From an uncultured Atopobiaceae bacterium (GTDB taxonomy: Bacteria > Actinomycetota > Coriobacteriia > Coriobacteriales > Atopobiaceae), in contig CANQFP010000003.1 in NCBI GenBank assembly GCA_947599965.1, positions 1-60,488 on the forward strand: DNA of 60,488 nt. The letters are read 5' to 3'. Below, one piece after another: positions 42,218 through 50,703 of this stretch; the stretch's first letter is position 1, and each line of letters begins with the position of its first letter. The translations under genes were made by a program, and so were the position numbers. Under the pieces are notes generated by a model, which saw nothing but the letters and a program-made list of their open reading frames with translations, was not told the origin of the DNA and searched no databases.

Positions 42218-43192
42218 GTGGCGCAAAACTCGTCCCTCTCCGGCCTGGGCAGAAACGACGACGGCCGCCTGCGGACGTTCGTCATCCTCGTCGTCGTGTC
42301 GATCGTGCTCCTCACGCTCGCGTGCAGGCCGGAGACGAAGCCCGTCTTCGACGCGGCCCAAGGTGCCGCGTCCGTGGTCACGGCGCCGGTGCGCGCGGTC
42401 GGAAACGTCGTCACGATGCCCTTCCGCGGCCTCGGCAACGTCATCGGCAACCTCACGGCTCCCGAGGAGACCCTCTCCGAGCTGAGGGATCAAAACGAGC
42501 AGCTCATCGCCGAGAACGCGCTCCTGCGCGAGCAGGCGCTCGCCGCAGAGCGGCTCGAGGCGCTCCTCGAGCTCCAGAGCACGAACAAGCTCACGTCGAC
42601 GGGCGCGCGGGTGATCTCGGGCGCCGTCGATTCGGCCACCTCCACGATCACGATCGACAAGGGCTCCACATCGGGGCTCGAGGTCGGCATGCCCGTCACC
42701 GATTCGCTCGGCCTCGTGGGGCAGATCAGCGAGTGCAACCCCACCACCTCCGTCGTGCGACTCATCACCGACGAGCGCTCCGGCGTGGCCGCGCTCGTCC
42801 AGGAGAGCCGTGCGCAGGGCCAAGCCGAGGGTGCCTCCGACGGGAGCCTGCGCCTCACGCTCGTGCCGAGCGACCAGAAGGTGGAGCTCGGCGACATCGT
42901 GGTCACGAGCGGGCTCGGCGGGGTCTTCCCGAAGGGCCTGCCCCTGGGCATCGTGACCTCGGTCAATCGAGGTGACGGCGAGCTCTACCAGACCATCATC
43001 ATGCGCCCCGTCGCCCTCACCACACCCTTCGAGGAGGTGCTCGTGGTGACGGACATCACCGACGACCAGCACGCCACCGCCGAGGAGGCCGACGCGGCCC
43101 AGCGCCAGGACGCGAACGCCCAGGCGAACGCCGCCCAAAGCCCGGAAGACGGAGACGACGGGGGCGCCGATGGGGGCGCTGACGGGCAATGA
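42218..43192 (+). CDS. mreC: Rod-shape-determining protein MreC
   Basis: A 324-residue bitopic protein. The N-terminal cytoplasmic tail precedes one membrane helix (TFVILVVVSIVLLTLAC, near 20-36), and a coiled coil (residues about 85-115) leads to the periplasmic beta-barrel core (DKGSTSGLEVGMPV, GLVGQI, SGLGGVFPKGLPLG). A polar Asp/Gly/Ala/Gln tail ends the chain. It links MreB and MreD to PBP2. The start is GTG. Its TGA overlaps the mreD ATG. Confidence 0.95.
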   Translation: MAQNSSLSGLGRNDDGRLRTFVILVVVSIVLLTLACRPETKPVFDAAQGAASVVTAPVRAVGNVVTMPFRGLGNVIGNLTAPEETLSELRDQNEQLIAENALLREQALAAERLEALLELQSTNKLTSTGARVISGAVDSATSTITIDKGSTSGLEVGMPVTDSLGLVGQISECNPTTSVVRLITDERSGVAALVQESRAQGQAEGASDGSLRLTLVPSDQKVELGDIVVTSGLGGVFPKGLPLGIVTSVNRGDGELYQTIIMRPVALTTPFEEVLVVTDITDDQHATAEEADAAQRQDANAQANAAQSPEDGDDGGADGGADGQ

Positions 43193-43743
43193 TGATCGTC
43201 AACGACCAGAACCAGCGGCTGCGGCGCCTCGTCATCCTCGCGCTCGTCTGCGCGGTGCTCCAGCTCATCCTCGCGCCGGTGCTCGTCATCGGCGCAGGGC
43301 ATCCGAACTTCTGCCTCGTCTTCGCGATCGTGGCCTCGTTTCCGGGCGGCGGAGTGGCCCCGCTCTGGGCGGCCTTCCTCGCGGGGCTCTTCTTCGACCT
43401 CACCGCGACCTCGCCGGTCGGCCTCATGGCGCTTCTGCTCGTGCTCGCGTCCTTCGCGCTGAACCCGCAGGATCGCGATCGGCTCGTCGAGGAGCCGGCA
43501 CGCTGCCTTCGCGATTCGGCCTTCGCCGTGCTCGCCGTCGAGCTCATCTACCAGCTCATGCTGCTCGTCATCTTCCCGGGCCCGAGCATTGCCGACGTGT
43601 TGTTTTTGCGATGGCTGCCGTCTTCGCTCTGGGATTGGATGTGCCTAGTACCCTTTGTCGTCGTTCTATCCAGGCCCACCACCGACGTCCTCACGCTCGG
43701 CGGCGGCAAGAAGAACCTCACGGGCAAGCGCTACAAGCTCTAG
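43189..43743 (+). CDS. mreD: Rod-shape-determining protein MreD
   Basis: A 184-residue integral membrane protein with about five helices. Identification rests on hydropathy and its position between mreC and the PBP2 gene. PLWAAFLAGLFFDLTATSPVGL is the loosely conserved core of the family (given in part by its key residues GLFFDL). ATG overlaps the mreC stop. Confidence 0.92.
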   Translation: MMIVNDQNQRLRRLVILALVCAVLQLILAPVLVIGAGHPNFCLVFAIVASFPGGGVAPLWAAFLAGLFFDLTATSPVGLMALLLVLASFALNPQDRDRLVEEPARCLRDSAFAVLAVELIYQLMLLVIFPGPSIADVLFLRWLPSSLWDWMCLVPFVVVLSRPTTDVLTLGGGKKNLTGKRYKL

Positions 43744-43761
43744 CGCGAAGATGAAGGTCCC

Positions 43762-45789
43762 ATGGATCGATCCATCCTCATATTCCTCGCCATCGTCATC
43801 GTGGCCGTCGTGGTCGTCCTGCTCTGGTTCGTGCGGAACCGAGACAAGAACCCCATCAAGGTGGACATCGGCGGCCAGACCCCCCAAGCCACGGGCGGCG
43901 AGGGCGAGAGCACCGAGAAGGGCTTCAAGCGGCGCCTCCTCGGCCTCGGCATCTTCTCGGGTACGATCTTCGGGGTCCTTTGGGCGAGACTCTGGTCCAT
44001 GCAGCTCGTGGGCACCGATGAGTACGCCGAGCAGGCCGAGCTCAACCGCACGCGCTCCGTCACGAGCCCCGCTCCCCGCGGGCGCATCCTCGACCGCAAC
44101 GGCGTCGAGCTCGTCACGAACCGCCCCTCGCTCGCCGTCGTGGCCACGGCCGACGTGCTCGAGAACGAGCGGGAGATGCACCTGCTCGCGAACCTCCTCG
44201 GCATGCCCTACATGGCCGTGCGCCGCAACATCCAAAACGCCACCGAGGGCGTGCAGAGCAATCGCACCGTGGCCGTGGACGTCTCCAGGGCCGCCGTGGC
44301 CTACATCGAGGAGCACCCCGATCTCTTCGAGGGCATCACCATCGAGGAGCGCAGCCAGCGCGCCTATCCGAATGGTTCGCTCGCCTCCCACGTGCTCGGC
44401 TACACCGGCCCCGTGACCTCCGAGCAGCTCGAGGCCGTCTCCGACGATCGCGCCAAGATCACCTATGAATCGGGCGACGTCGTGGGGCAGGCCGGCGTGG
44501 AGTACCAGTACGAGGACGTGCTCCAGGGCATCCGCGGCGAGCGGCAGGTCTACGTGAACGCCGCGGGCGACGTGACCGGCGTCGCGGCCGAGATCGAGCC
44601 GGTGAGGGGTTCCGACGTCACCCTCACCATCGACGCGAAGATCCAGAAGGCGGCCGAGGAGGGCCTCGAACACGCCATCACGGCCTCCACGGCGCTCGCG
44701 AGCGGCGGCCCCGGGCGCGGCGCCTGCCTCGCCCTCGACGTCACCAACGGCGAGATCCTCGCCATGGCGAGCGCGCCCACGTTCGAGCCGTCGGTCTTCG
44801 TCGGCGGCATCGCCACGGCCGACTGGGAGCAGCTGAACGACGAGAAGAGCGGCTATCCGCTGCTCAACCGCTGCGTCTCGGGCACCTACCCCTCGGCCTC
44901 CACCATCAAGCCGCTCTCCTCCTTCGCGGCCTTCGATTCCGGCGTCTCCACGATCGGCTCGGTCTACAACTGCCCCGGCTTCTGGACCGGCTTCGGCGAG
45001 GCTGCGGGCCAGTATTGCTGGAACCACAGCGGCCACGGCGCCATGGACATGCGCTCGGGCATCGTCTACTCCTGCGACAGCGTCTTCTACGAGATCGGCA
45101 AGGCCATCTTCTATTCCGACACCCCCGAGGCCCTCCAGGCGAAGTTTCGCCAGTGGCACCTCGGCTCCACGACCGGCGTCGACTTGCCGAGCGAGGCGGA
45201 GGGGCGCATCCCCGACGCCCAGTGGAAGTGGGACTACTTCAGCTCCTGGAGCGACGAGGATCGGGTCTGGCACGGCGGCGACACGACGAACCTCGTCATC
45301 GGCCAGGGCGACATGCTCGTGACCCCGCTCCAGATGGCCTGCGTCTACATGGCCATCGCCAACGGCGGCACCATCTGGACGCCCCACGTGATGAAGGAGG
45401 TCGCGAACGCGAGCGCCTCGGGTTCCGTCCTCTCCTTTGAGCCGAAGAGCGTGACCATCGACGAGAGCACCGAATACCTCGACTTCGCGAAGGACGCGCT
45501 CGAGGGCGTCATCTACGAGGAGGACTACGCCGTCACCTCGCACTTCTCGAACCTGCCCGTGAGCGTCGCCGGCAAGACGGGCACCGCCGAGCGCCAGGGC
45601 TACGAGAACTCCACCGGCTGGTTCGTGGCCTACGCGCCCGCCGACGACCCGAAGTACCTCGTGGCCGCCGTCATCGAGGAGGGCGGCTTCGGCTCAACCT
45701 CGGCCATGTACGCCGTGCGCGACGTCCTCGGCGCCATCTACGACACGCCCGACACCTCCGACGCGGTGTCCTCGGTCGGGGCACGCTAG
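43762..45789 (+). CDS. mrdA: Penicillin-binding protein 2 (elongation transpeptidase)
   Basis: A 675-residue class B penicillin-binding protein cross-linking peptidoglycan in the Rod complex. Transpeptidase motifs are SxxK (STIK in SASTIKPL), SCD in YSCDSVF and KTGTAE. The PBP dimer domain begins near RGRILDRNG. Two hydrophobic segments precede it: residues about 4-26 and about 57-79, separated by a polar linker. Most homologues have one, so topology may differ. GAAGG precedes the ATG. It is followed by rodA after 7 bp. Confidence 0.95.
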   Translation: MDRSILIFLAIVIVAVVVVLLWFVRNRDKNPIKVDIGGQTPQATGGEGESTEKGFKRRLLGLGIFSGTIFGVLWARLWSMQLVGTDEYAEQAELNRTRSVTSPAPRGRILDRNGVELVTNRPSLAVVATADVLENEREMHLLANLLGMPYMAVRRNIQNATEGVQSNRTVAVDVSRAAVAYIEEHPDLFEGITIEERSQRAYPNGSLASHVLGYTGPVTSEQLEAVSDDRAKITYESGDVVGQAGVEYQYEDVLQGIRGERQVYVNAAGDVTGVAAEIEPVRGSDVTLTIDAKIQKAAEEGLEHAITASTALASGGPGRGACLALDVTNGEILAMASAPTFEPSVFVGGIATADWEQLNDEKSGYPLLNRCVSGTYPSASTIKPLSSFAAFDSGVSTIGSVYNCPGFWTGFGEAAGQYCWNHSGHGAMDMRSGIVYSCDSVFYEIGKAIFYSDTPEALQAKFRQWHLGSTTGVDLPSEAEGRIPDAQWKWDYFSSWSDEDRVWHGGDTTNLVIGQGDMLVTPLQMACVYMAIANGGTIWTPHVMKEVANASASGSVLSFEPKSVTIDESTEYLDFAKDALEGVIYEEDYAVTSHFSNLPVSVAGKTGTAERQGYENSTGWFVAYAPADDPKYLVAAVIEEGGFGSTSAMYAVRDVLGAIYDTPDTSDAVSSVGAR

Positions 45790-45796
45790 GAGCGCC

Positions 45797-47023
45797 ATGC
45801 CCGCGCACGCCAAGACATCCCCGCGCCCCCGCACCCTGAGCGACCTCGCGCGCCCGCTCGACAGCGGCGCGAGCCCGCAGGGGCCCAAGACCCGCGCCCT
45901 CGCGCGACCGAAGATCCTGAAGGAGCTCTACCTGCCGGTGCTCATCCCGGCGCTCCTGCTCGTGGCCTTCGGGCTCGTGGTCGTGTGGTCGGCCTCTCTC
46001 TCCATCGACGACGCCTCGCTCCCGCGCCAGCTCATCGGGTTCGCCATCGGCCTCGCCGCGGCCGTCTTCATCTGGCGATACGACTACCGCGACCTCGCGA
46101 ACTTCACGTCGGCCCTGCTCATCGCCGACATCGTGCTCTTCCTGTTGCCGATGATCCCGGGGCTCGGCTACTCGGCCAAGGGCATGACGGGTTGGATCCA
46201 GATCCCCCTCATCGGACTTCGCATCCAGCCCTCCGAGATCATGAAGCTCGTGACCATCTACCTCATGGCGGCACTCGGCGCCTCCTACAACGGGCGGATC
46301 AAGCAGTTCGACGACTACCTCAAGCTCTGCGGCATGCTCGCGATCCCGTTCGTGCTCCTCGTGACGCAGGACCTCGGCTCGTCGCTCATCGTCCTCGTCG
46401 CGGGCGCCGCCATCATCATCTGCTCCGGCGCCAAGGCCGAATGGGTGATAGCGACCCTCGTGCTCGTGGCCGTCCTCGTCGGCGTCGTCATCTTCTGCTC
46501 GATCACCGACGGCCTGCCGAACATCCTCAAGGACTACCAGGTGAAGCGCCTCATCGTCTTCGTCGACCCCTCGGTCGATCCGGCCGGTGACGGCTACAAC
46601 CTCCAGCAGGCCAAGATCGCCGTGGGCTCGGGCGGCCTCTTCGGCAAGGGGATCGGAAACGCCACGCAGGCGGGCCAGGGGTTCTTGCCCGAGGCGCACA
46701 CCGACTTCGTCTTCGCGCTCCTCGCGGAGGAGTTCGGCTTCTTCGGCACATGCGTGCTCCTCGTGCTCTTCGCCTGGCTCATCTTCGCCACCATCGCACT
46801 CGCCCAGCGCGTCGACTCGCCCTTCGGGAAGCTCGTGCTCGTGGGCGTCGTGGCCATGTGGTCGTTCCAGGTGCTCGAGAACATCGGCATGTGCCTCGGC
46901 ATCATGCCCATCACGGGCATCCCGTTGCCCTTCATCAGCTACGGCGCCTCGTCGATGGTGGTGCAGATGGCGGCCGTGGGCATGGTCCAGTCGGTGTGGT
47001 TCCATCGCCCCAAGGCGGGCTAG
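45797..47023 (+). CDS. rodA: Peptidoglycan glycosyltransferase RodA
   Basis: A 408-residue SEDS-family polymerase with ten predicted helices. After a 45-residue Pro/Arg-rich cytoplasmic tail the first helix is followed by the SEDS signatures GWIQIPLIGLRIQPSEIMK, QDLGSSLI, the loop ending in GYNLQQAKIAVGSGGLFGKG, and PEAHTDFVFA. It ends with GIPLPFISYG. It polymerises glycan strands with PBP2, whose gene it follows by 7 bp. Confidence 0.96.
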   Translation: MPAHAKTSPRPRTLSDLARPLDSGASPQGPKTRALARPKILKELYLPVLIPALLLVAFGLVVVWSASLSIDDASLPRQLIGFAIGLAAAVFIWRYDYRDLANFTSALLIADIVLFLLPMIPGLGYSAKGMTGWIQIPLIGLRIQPSEIMKLVTIYLMAALGASYNGRIKQFDDYLKLCGMLAIPFVLLVTQDLGSSLIVLVAGAAIIICSGAKAEWVIATLVLVAVLVGVVIFCSITDGLPNILKDYQVKRLIVFVDPSVDPAGDGYNLQQAKIAVGSGGLFGKGIGNATQAGQGFLPEAHTDFVFALLAEEFGFFGTCVLLVLFAWLIFATIALAQRVDSPFGKLVLVGVVAMWSFQVLENIGMCLGIMPITGIPLPFISYGASSMVVQMAAVGMVQSVWFHRPKAG

Positions 47024-47052
47024 CGCTATCCGACCCGGCGTCGTGCTCGGGT

Positions 47053-47058
47053 TACACT
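47053..47058 (+). promoter_or_regulatory. Candidate -10 between rodA and the DUF697-like gene
   Basis: TACACT lies 42 bp before the next start codon, in the 76-bp gap after rodA. There is no good -35, so it may only supplement read-through from the mre operon. Confidence 0.25.
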
Positions 47059-47099
47059 AGGGGTTTGGATGGAACCGGCGAACCTCTGGGGGAGAAGCC

Positions 47100-48161
47100 A
47101 TGGCGCTCTTCGACTTTCTGAAAGCGACGAACCTCGTCGAGATGTTCAACACGTCGCGTGAGGCGGAGGCCGAACGCACCCAGGCGGTGCGCGTGGCGGT
47201 CTCCGTGGACCCCGAGACGCCGATGGAGATCGTGGGCGCCGTGCGCGAGGCGCTCGTGCCGCAGACCTCCCAGGCCATGGTCGTCGTGTCGCGCATCGAG
47301 CCGGGCGTGGTGCCTCCGGCCGACCCCTCGACCGACCTCTCGCTCGTGCTCTGTGGCGGCTCGACGCAGCTCTGCCACGAGTGGGGCATCGCCTGGCTCA
47401 AGGCCAACGTGCCCACGCTCATGGTCGGGCGCTCGGCGGTGGAGGTGCCGGGGTGCACGCTCGGCGGCCTCGTCGCCTCTCGGCTCTGCGCCTCCGACCC
47501 CGCCGACCTCGTCGATCGCCTCGGCCATTGGATCGTCGCCAGCACGGCCAAGGACGTGGCCTTCGCCGCGAACTTCCCGTTCTGCCGGCGCGCCGTCGCC
47601 TCCGACCTCATTCGCGCCGTGGCGCTTTCCAACGCCGCCGTCGCCACGTTCAACTTCATCCCGGGCGTCTTCGACTTCGCCATGGTCACGGCCAACGAGT
47701 TCAAGCTCGCCCTCGACATCGCCTCCGTCTACGACCAGAAGATCTCCTTCGAGCGCCTGCCCGAGGTCATCTCGATCGTCGCCTTCGGCGCGGTGCTGCG
47801 CACCGTGGCGGGTCTCGCAGAGAAGGCCGTGCCGAAGCTCGCCTGGCTCGTGCGCGGCGCGGCGGGCTACGGCGGGGCGCTCTTCACGGGAAACGTCCTC
47901 GTTGCGCGCTTCGAGGGCGGATCTGCGCTCGAGGGGCCCCTGGGTGCCATCCTCGCCCGCGCGAAGGAGCTCGGCTCCGCGGCCGCCGAGAAGGTGGGCA
48001 CGCTCACGGGCGATGTGGTGAAGCTCGGCCCCGATGCCTTCTATCTGCATCCCCGCGGCGCTCGCGCCTCCGCAGCGGGCCCTGGCGAGGTGGTGGAGGC
48101 CGAGGAGGCCCCCGCACCGGGCTGGATCGAGTTCGGCTCCCACGGCCTCTCGGCGAGCTAG
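47100..48161 (+). CDS. DUF697-like conserved hypothetical
   Basis: A 353-residue protein of unknown function. Residues about 160-265 contain two amphipathic or hydrophobic helices and NAAVATFNFIPGVFDFAMV, which resemble the DUF697/YcjF-type membrane-associated domain found beside small GTPases. The first 150 residues are alpha/beta with no nucleotide motif visible. GGGGGAG precedes the ATG. It lies 76 bp after rodA and may belong to the elongation operon. Confidence 0.75.
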   Translation: MALFDFLKATNLVEMFNTSREAEAERTQAVRVAVSVDPETPMEIVGAVREALVPQTSQAMVVVSRIEPGVVPPADPSTDLSLVLCGGSTQLCHEWGIAWLKANVPTLMVGRSAVEVPGCTLGGLVASRLCASDPADLVDRLGHWIVASTAKDVAFAANFPFCRRAVASDLIRAVALSNAAVATFNFIPGVFDFAMVTANEFKLALDIASVYDQKISFERLPEVISIVAFGAVLRTVAGLAEKAVPKLAWLVRGAAGYGGALFTGNVLVARFEGGSALEGPLGAILARAKELGSAAAEKVGTLTGDVVKLGPDAFYLHPRGARASAAGPGEVVEAEEAPAPGWIEFGSHGLSAS

Positions 48162-48215
48162 GCGAAGGCGCCTCGAGGCTCTTGTGGAGCTCGGGCGCGA
48201 GTCGCTGGTTTTGCG

Positions 48216-48244
48216 TTGACGCTCCAGCTAGATGCCTCTATAGT
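48216..48244 (+). promoter_or_regulatory. Sigma-70-type promoter of rplU-rpmA
   Basis: TTGACG (48216-48221), a 17-bp spacer and TATAGT (48239-48244). The start is expected near 48251, leaving a leader of about 35 nt before rplU. This is the best promoter in the window. Confidence 0.8.
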
Positions 48245-48285
48245 TGACCCTTGCGCCGAAAACCATGACCGAAGGAATCCACTCC

Positions 48286-48603
48286 ATGTATGCAATCGTC
48301 AAGACCGGTGGCAAGCAGTATCGCGTGAGCCAGGGCACGATCCTCGACGTCGAGAAGCTTCCCGGCGAGGTGGGCTCCGAGGTGGAGCTCCCCGTGCTCC
48401 TCGTCTCGGATGGCTCCACGACCGAGGCCTCGCCCGCAGCCCTCGAGGGCAAGACCGTCACCGCCAAGGTGCTCGACCACCACAAGGACAAGAAGAAGAT
48501 CGTCTTCAAGTTCCACAAGCGCAAGCGCTATCACCGCCTGAGGGGCCATCGCCAGCAGCTCACCTCGCTCGAGGTCGTGAGCCTGCCCGAGCTCTCGGCT
48601 TAA
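48286..48603 (+). CDS. rplU: Ribosomal protein L21
   Basis: A 105-residue 50S subunit protein beginning MYAIVKTGGKQYRV and ending with HRLRGHRQQLTSLEV, both diagnostic. The family start is ATG 48286 with GAAGGA nine bases upstream; an earlier in-frame TTG/ATG region would add non-homologous residues. It is co-transcribed with rpmA after 30 bp. A strong promoter is at 48216-48244. Confidence 0.98.
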   Translation: MYAIVKTGGKQYRVSQGTILDVEKLPGEVGSEVELPVLLVSDGSTTEASPAALEGKTVTAKVLDHHKDKKKIVFKFHKRKRYHRLRGHRQQLTSLEVVSLPELSA

Positions 48604-48633
48604 GCGTCCGACCACGAACGAAGAGAGGCTCCC

Positions 48634-48894
48634 ATGGCACACAAGAAAGGTCTCGGCTCCTCGCGCAACGGCCGCGATTCCAACGGTCAGCGCCTTGGCG
48701 TAAAGCGCTCCGGAGGGCAGTTCGTGAAGGCCGGCGAGATCATCGTCCGCCAGCACGGCACCCACATCCACCCCGGCGAGAACGTCGGCATCGGCAAGGA
48801 CGACACGCTCTTCGCGAAGGCCACCGGCCACGTGAAGTTCGTGCGCGGCGCCCGCCACACCGTGAGCGTCGTCACGGAAGACGACGCCGCGTAG
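48634..48894 (+). CDS. rpmA: Ribosomal protein L27
   Basis: An 86-residue 50S protein near the peptidyl-transferase centre. It begins [16 protein letters not shown] directly, with no cleavable N-terminal extension of the Firmicute type. [19 protein letters not shown] and GTHIHPG are diagnostic. AGAGG precedes the ATG. A terminator hairpin follows. Confidence 0.98.
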   Translation: MAHKKGLGSSRNGRDSNGQRLGVKRSGGQFVKAGEIIVRQHGTHIHPGENVGIGKDDTLFAKATGHVKFVRGARHTVSVVTEDDAA

Positions 48895-48917
48895 CGCGCC
48901 ATCCCACATGGCATGAA

Positions 48918-48948
48918 GCGGGCTCGCCCTTCGGGGTGGGCCCGCTTT
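48918..48948 (+). terminator. Intrinsic terminator after rpmA
   Basis: GCGGGCTCGCC and GGTGGGCCCGC form a long GC stem around TTCGG, followed by TTT. It closes the rplU-rpmA transcript and separates it from obgE. Confidence 0.8.
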
Positions 48949-48980
48949 CGCGTGGCACGGTGCACGTGCGGGTGCCGTCG

Positions 48981-50600
48981 TCAGGCGCGAAGGCAGCCGG
49001 GGCAGCGGGCGAGGATGCTCGGGCATTGCGCGAGCCCGCCGCCCGCCGTCTCCCGAAGGGACGCCGGCAGGGCGTGGCCCACCTCGTCCATGGCCCTGAG
49101 CGCCTCGTCGAAGCTGACGGGGCTCCTCACGCCGGCGAGTGCGAGGCGCGCGGCGCAGAAGGCCTCGGCGACACCGCCGGCGTTTCGCATCTGACAGGGA
49201 AACTCCACGAGCCCGAGCGCGGGATCGCAGACGATCCCGAGCGTGTTCGCGATGGCGATGGAGGCGGCCGTGAGGCAGGCCGCGGGAGATCCGAAGAGCA
49301 TCTGCGTGAGGGCCGCGGCGGCCATCGCGGCCGCGACGCCGGTCTCCGCCTGGCAGCCCGCCTCGGCTCCCGAAACCGACGCATTTCCCTGGGCGAGGGC
49401 GCCGATGGCCGCGGCGCACCAGAGCCCCATCTCGAGGCGGGGAAGATCGCGGACACTCGCGGGGGAGATTCCCGAAGCCTTCGCGAGCGCCTCGCCGAGT
49501 GCGATGAGGGAGCCGGGGACGATCCCCGAGGCACCGGCCGTGGGAGCGGCGACGATGACGCCCATGGCGTCCGAGCGCTCGATGGTGGCCATCGCGTAGG
49601 CGATGGCGGTCGCCTCCACGGAGGAGCCGAGGGCCGAGAGGGCGCGCCTGCCGTCGTAGACCCGTTTCGCCTCGCCGTCGAGAAAGCCCCCGAGGGAGGG
49701 TCGGGGCGCCTCGAGGGTGTCGCGGACCTCCTCGCCCATGACGGCCATGACCTTCGCCATCGAGGCGTCCACGGAGGCTGGAGGGTCCGCCAGAGGGTCC
49801 TGGGCCACGAGCGCTATCTCGCGGTTGCGCATGATCCGCCCGAGGGAGCCCGGCAGGCCCTCGGCGAGCGCCAGGAGCTCCGAGGCGGAGGAGAAGTCCT
49901 CGGGAAGCGTTCCCGGCGATTGCAGGCGGCCGCCCGCGACGTAGAGGACGCGCCCGTAGACGACCTCGGGATCCTCGGAGAGCGCTTCGAGGAGCTCCAC
50001 GGGGACGACCTCGTCGGATTCCATCACGGTGAAGGCGTCCTCGCCGGGAGCCTTGCGCGTGGTCTTGATGAAGGCGATGTTCACGCCGGCCTCGGCCACG
50101 GCGGTGCAGAGCCTTCCCAGCACGCCCGGCTGGTCGTGGTGGCGGATGAAGAGGGTCGGCAGATCGCCCGTGACCTCGATGGCCGCTCCGTCGATGGCGG
50201 AGAGGCGCATCCTCCCGCCGCCGATGGATTCGCCGCGGACGGTCACGGCGGAGCCGTCCTCGAGGTCGAGGCGCACGTCGGCCGTGTTGGGATGGAGTTC
50301 GGGAGCGGACGCGACGAGCTCGAAGGAGATCTCGACTCCGCGTTCCGCGGCGATCTCGAGGGATTCGCGGATCCGGGGATCGTCGGTGTCCATGCCGAGC
50401 ACGCCCGCCACGAGGGCCTTGGCGGTGCCGTGGCCCTCCGCCGTATCGGCGAAGGAGTTGTAGAGCGTGAAGGCCGCCCGAACCGGGGGCGCCGGGGCGA
50501 TGGCGGCCGCCATGCGCCCGATGCGCAGGGCGCCCGCGGTATGGGAACTCGACGGCCCCACCATGATGGGGCCGAGCACGTCGAAGGCGGAGGGGAGCAC
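48981..50600 (-). CDS. sdaA: L-serine dehydratase, single-chain iron-sulfur type
   Basis: A 539-residue enzyme deaminating serine to pyruvate. The beta domain (about 1-150) begins DVLGPIMVGPSSSHTAGA, an ACT-like segment follows (about 150-230, HHDQPGVLGRL), and the alpha domain (about 255-539) holds three cluster cysteines in AGCQAETG, IVCDP and FPCQMRN. GTG at 50598-50600 is preferred as start, with AAAGGA upstream. It lies on the minus strand inside the usual rplU-rpmA-obgE order. Typical of amino-acid-fermenting anaerobes, and oxygen-sensitive because of its [4Fe-4S] cluster. Confidence 0.95.
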   Translation of the reverse strand: MLPSAFDVLGPIMVGPSSSHTAGALRIGRMAAAIAPAPPVRAAFTLYNSFADTAEGHGTAKALVAGVLGMDTDDPRIRESLEIAAERGVEISFELVASAPELHPNTADVRLDLEDGSAVTVRGESIGGGRMRLSAIDGAAIEVTGDLPTLFIRHHDQPGVLGRLCTAVAEAGVNIAFIKTTRKAPGEDAFTVMESDEVVPVELLEALSEDPEVVYGRVLYVAGGRLQSPGTLPEDFSSASELLALAEGLPGSLGRIMRNREIALVAQDPLADPPASVDASMAKVMAVMGEEVRDTLEAPRPSLGGFLDGEAKRVYDGRRALSALGSSVEATAIAYAMATIERSDAMGVIVAAPTAGASGIVPGSLIALGEALAKASGISPASVRDLPRLEMGLWCAAAIGALAQGNASVSGAEAGCQAETGVAAAMAAAALTQMLFGSPAACLTAASIAIANTLGIVCDPALGLVEFPCQMRNAGGVAEAFCAARLALAGVRSPVSFDEALRAMDEVGHALPASLRETAGGGLAQCPSILARCPGCLRA

Positions 50601-50662
50601 GGTCGTCCTTTCCCTTGGGCAACGCTCGGGGCGGAGGCGCCATGGGGCCTCGGGCCTGACGA

Positions 50663-50703
50663 TACAATGGCGAACGCCCGAACCCGAGAGAAGGAACCCC
50701 GAG
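50663..50703 (+). promoter_or_regulatory. obgE promoter -10 and ribosome-binding site
   Basis: TACAAT (50663-50668) is a good -10, and AGAAGGA (50689-50695) lies 8 nt before the CTG at 50704. There is no ATG, GTG or TTG at a position consistent with this site and frame. Confidence 0.6.
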
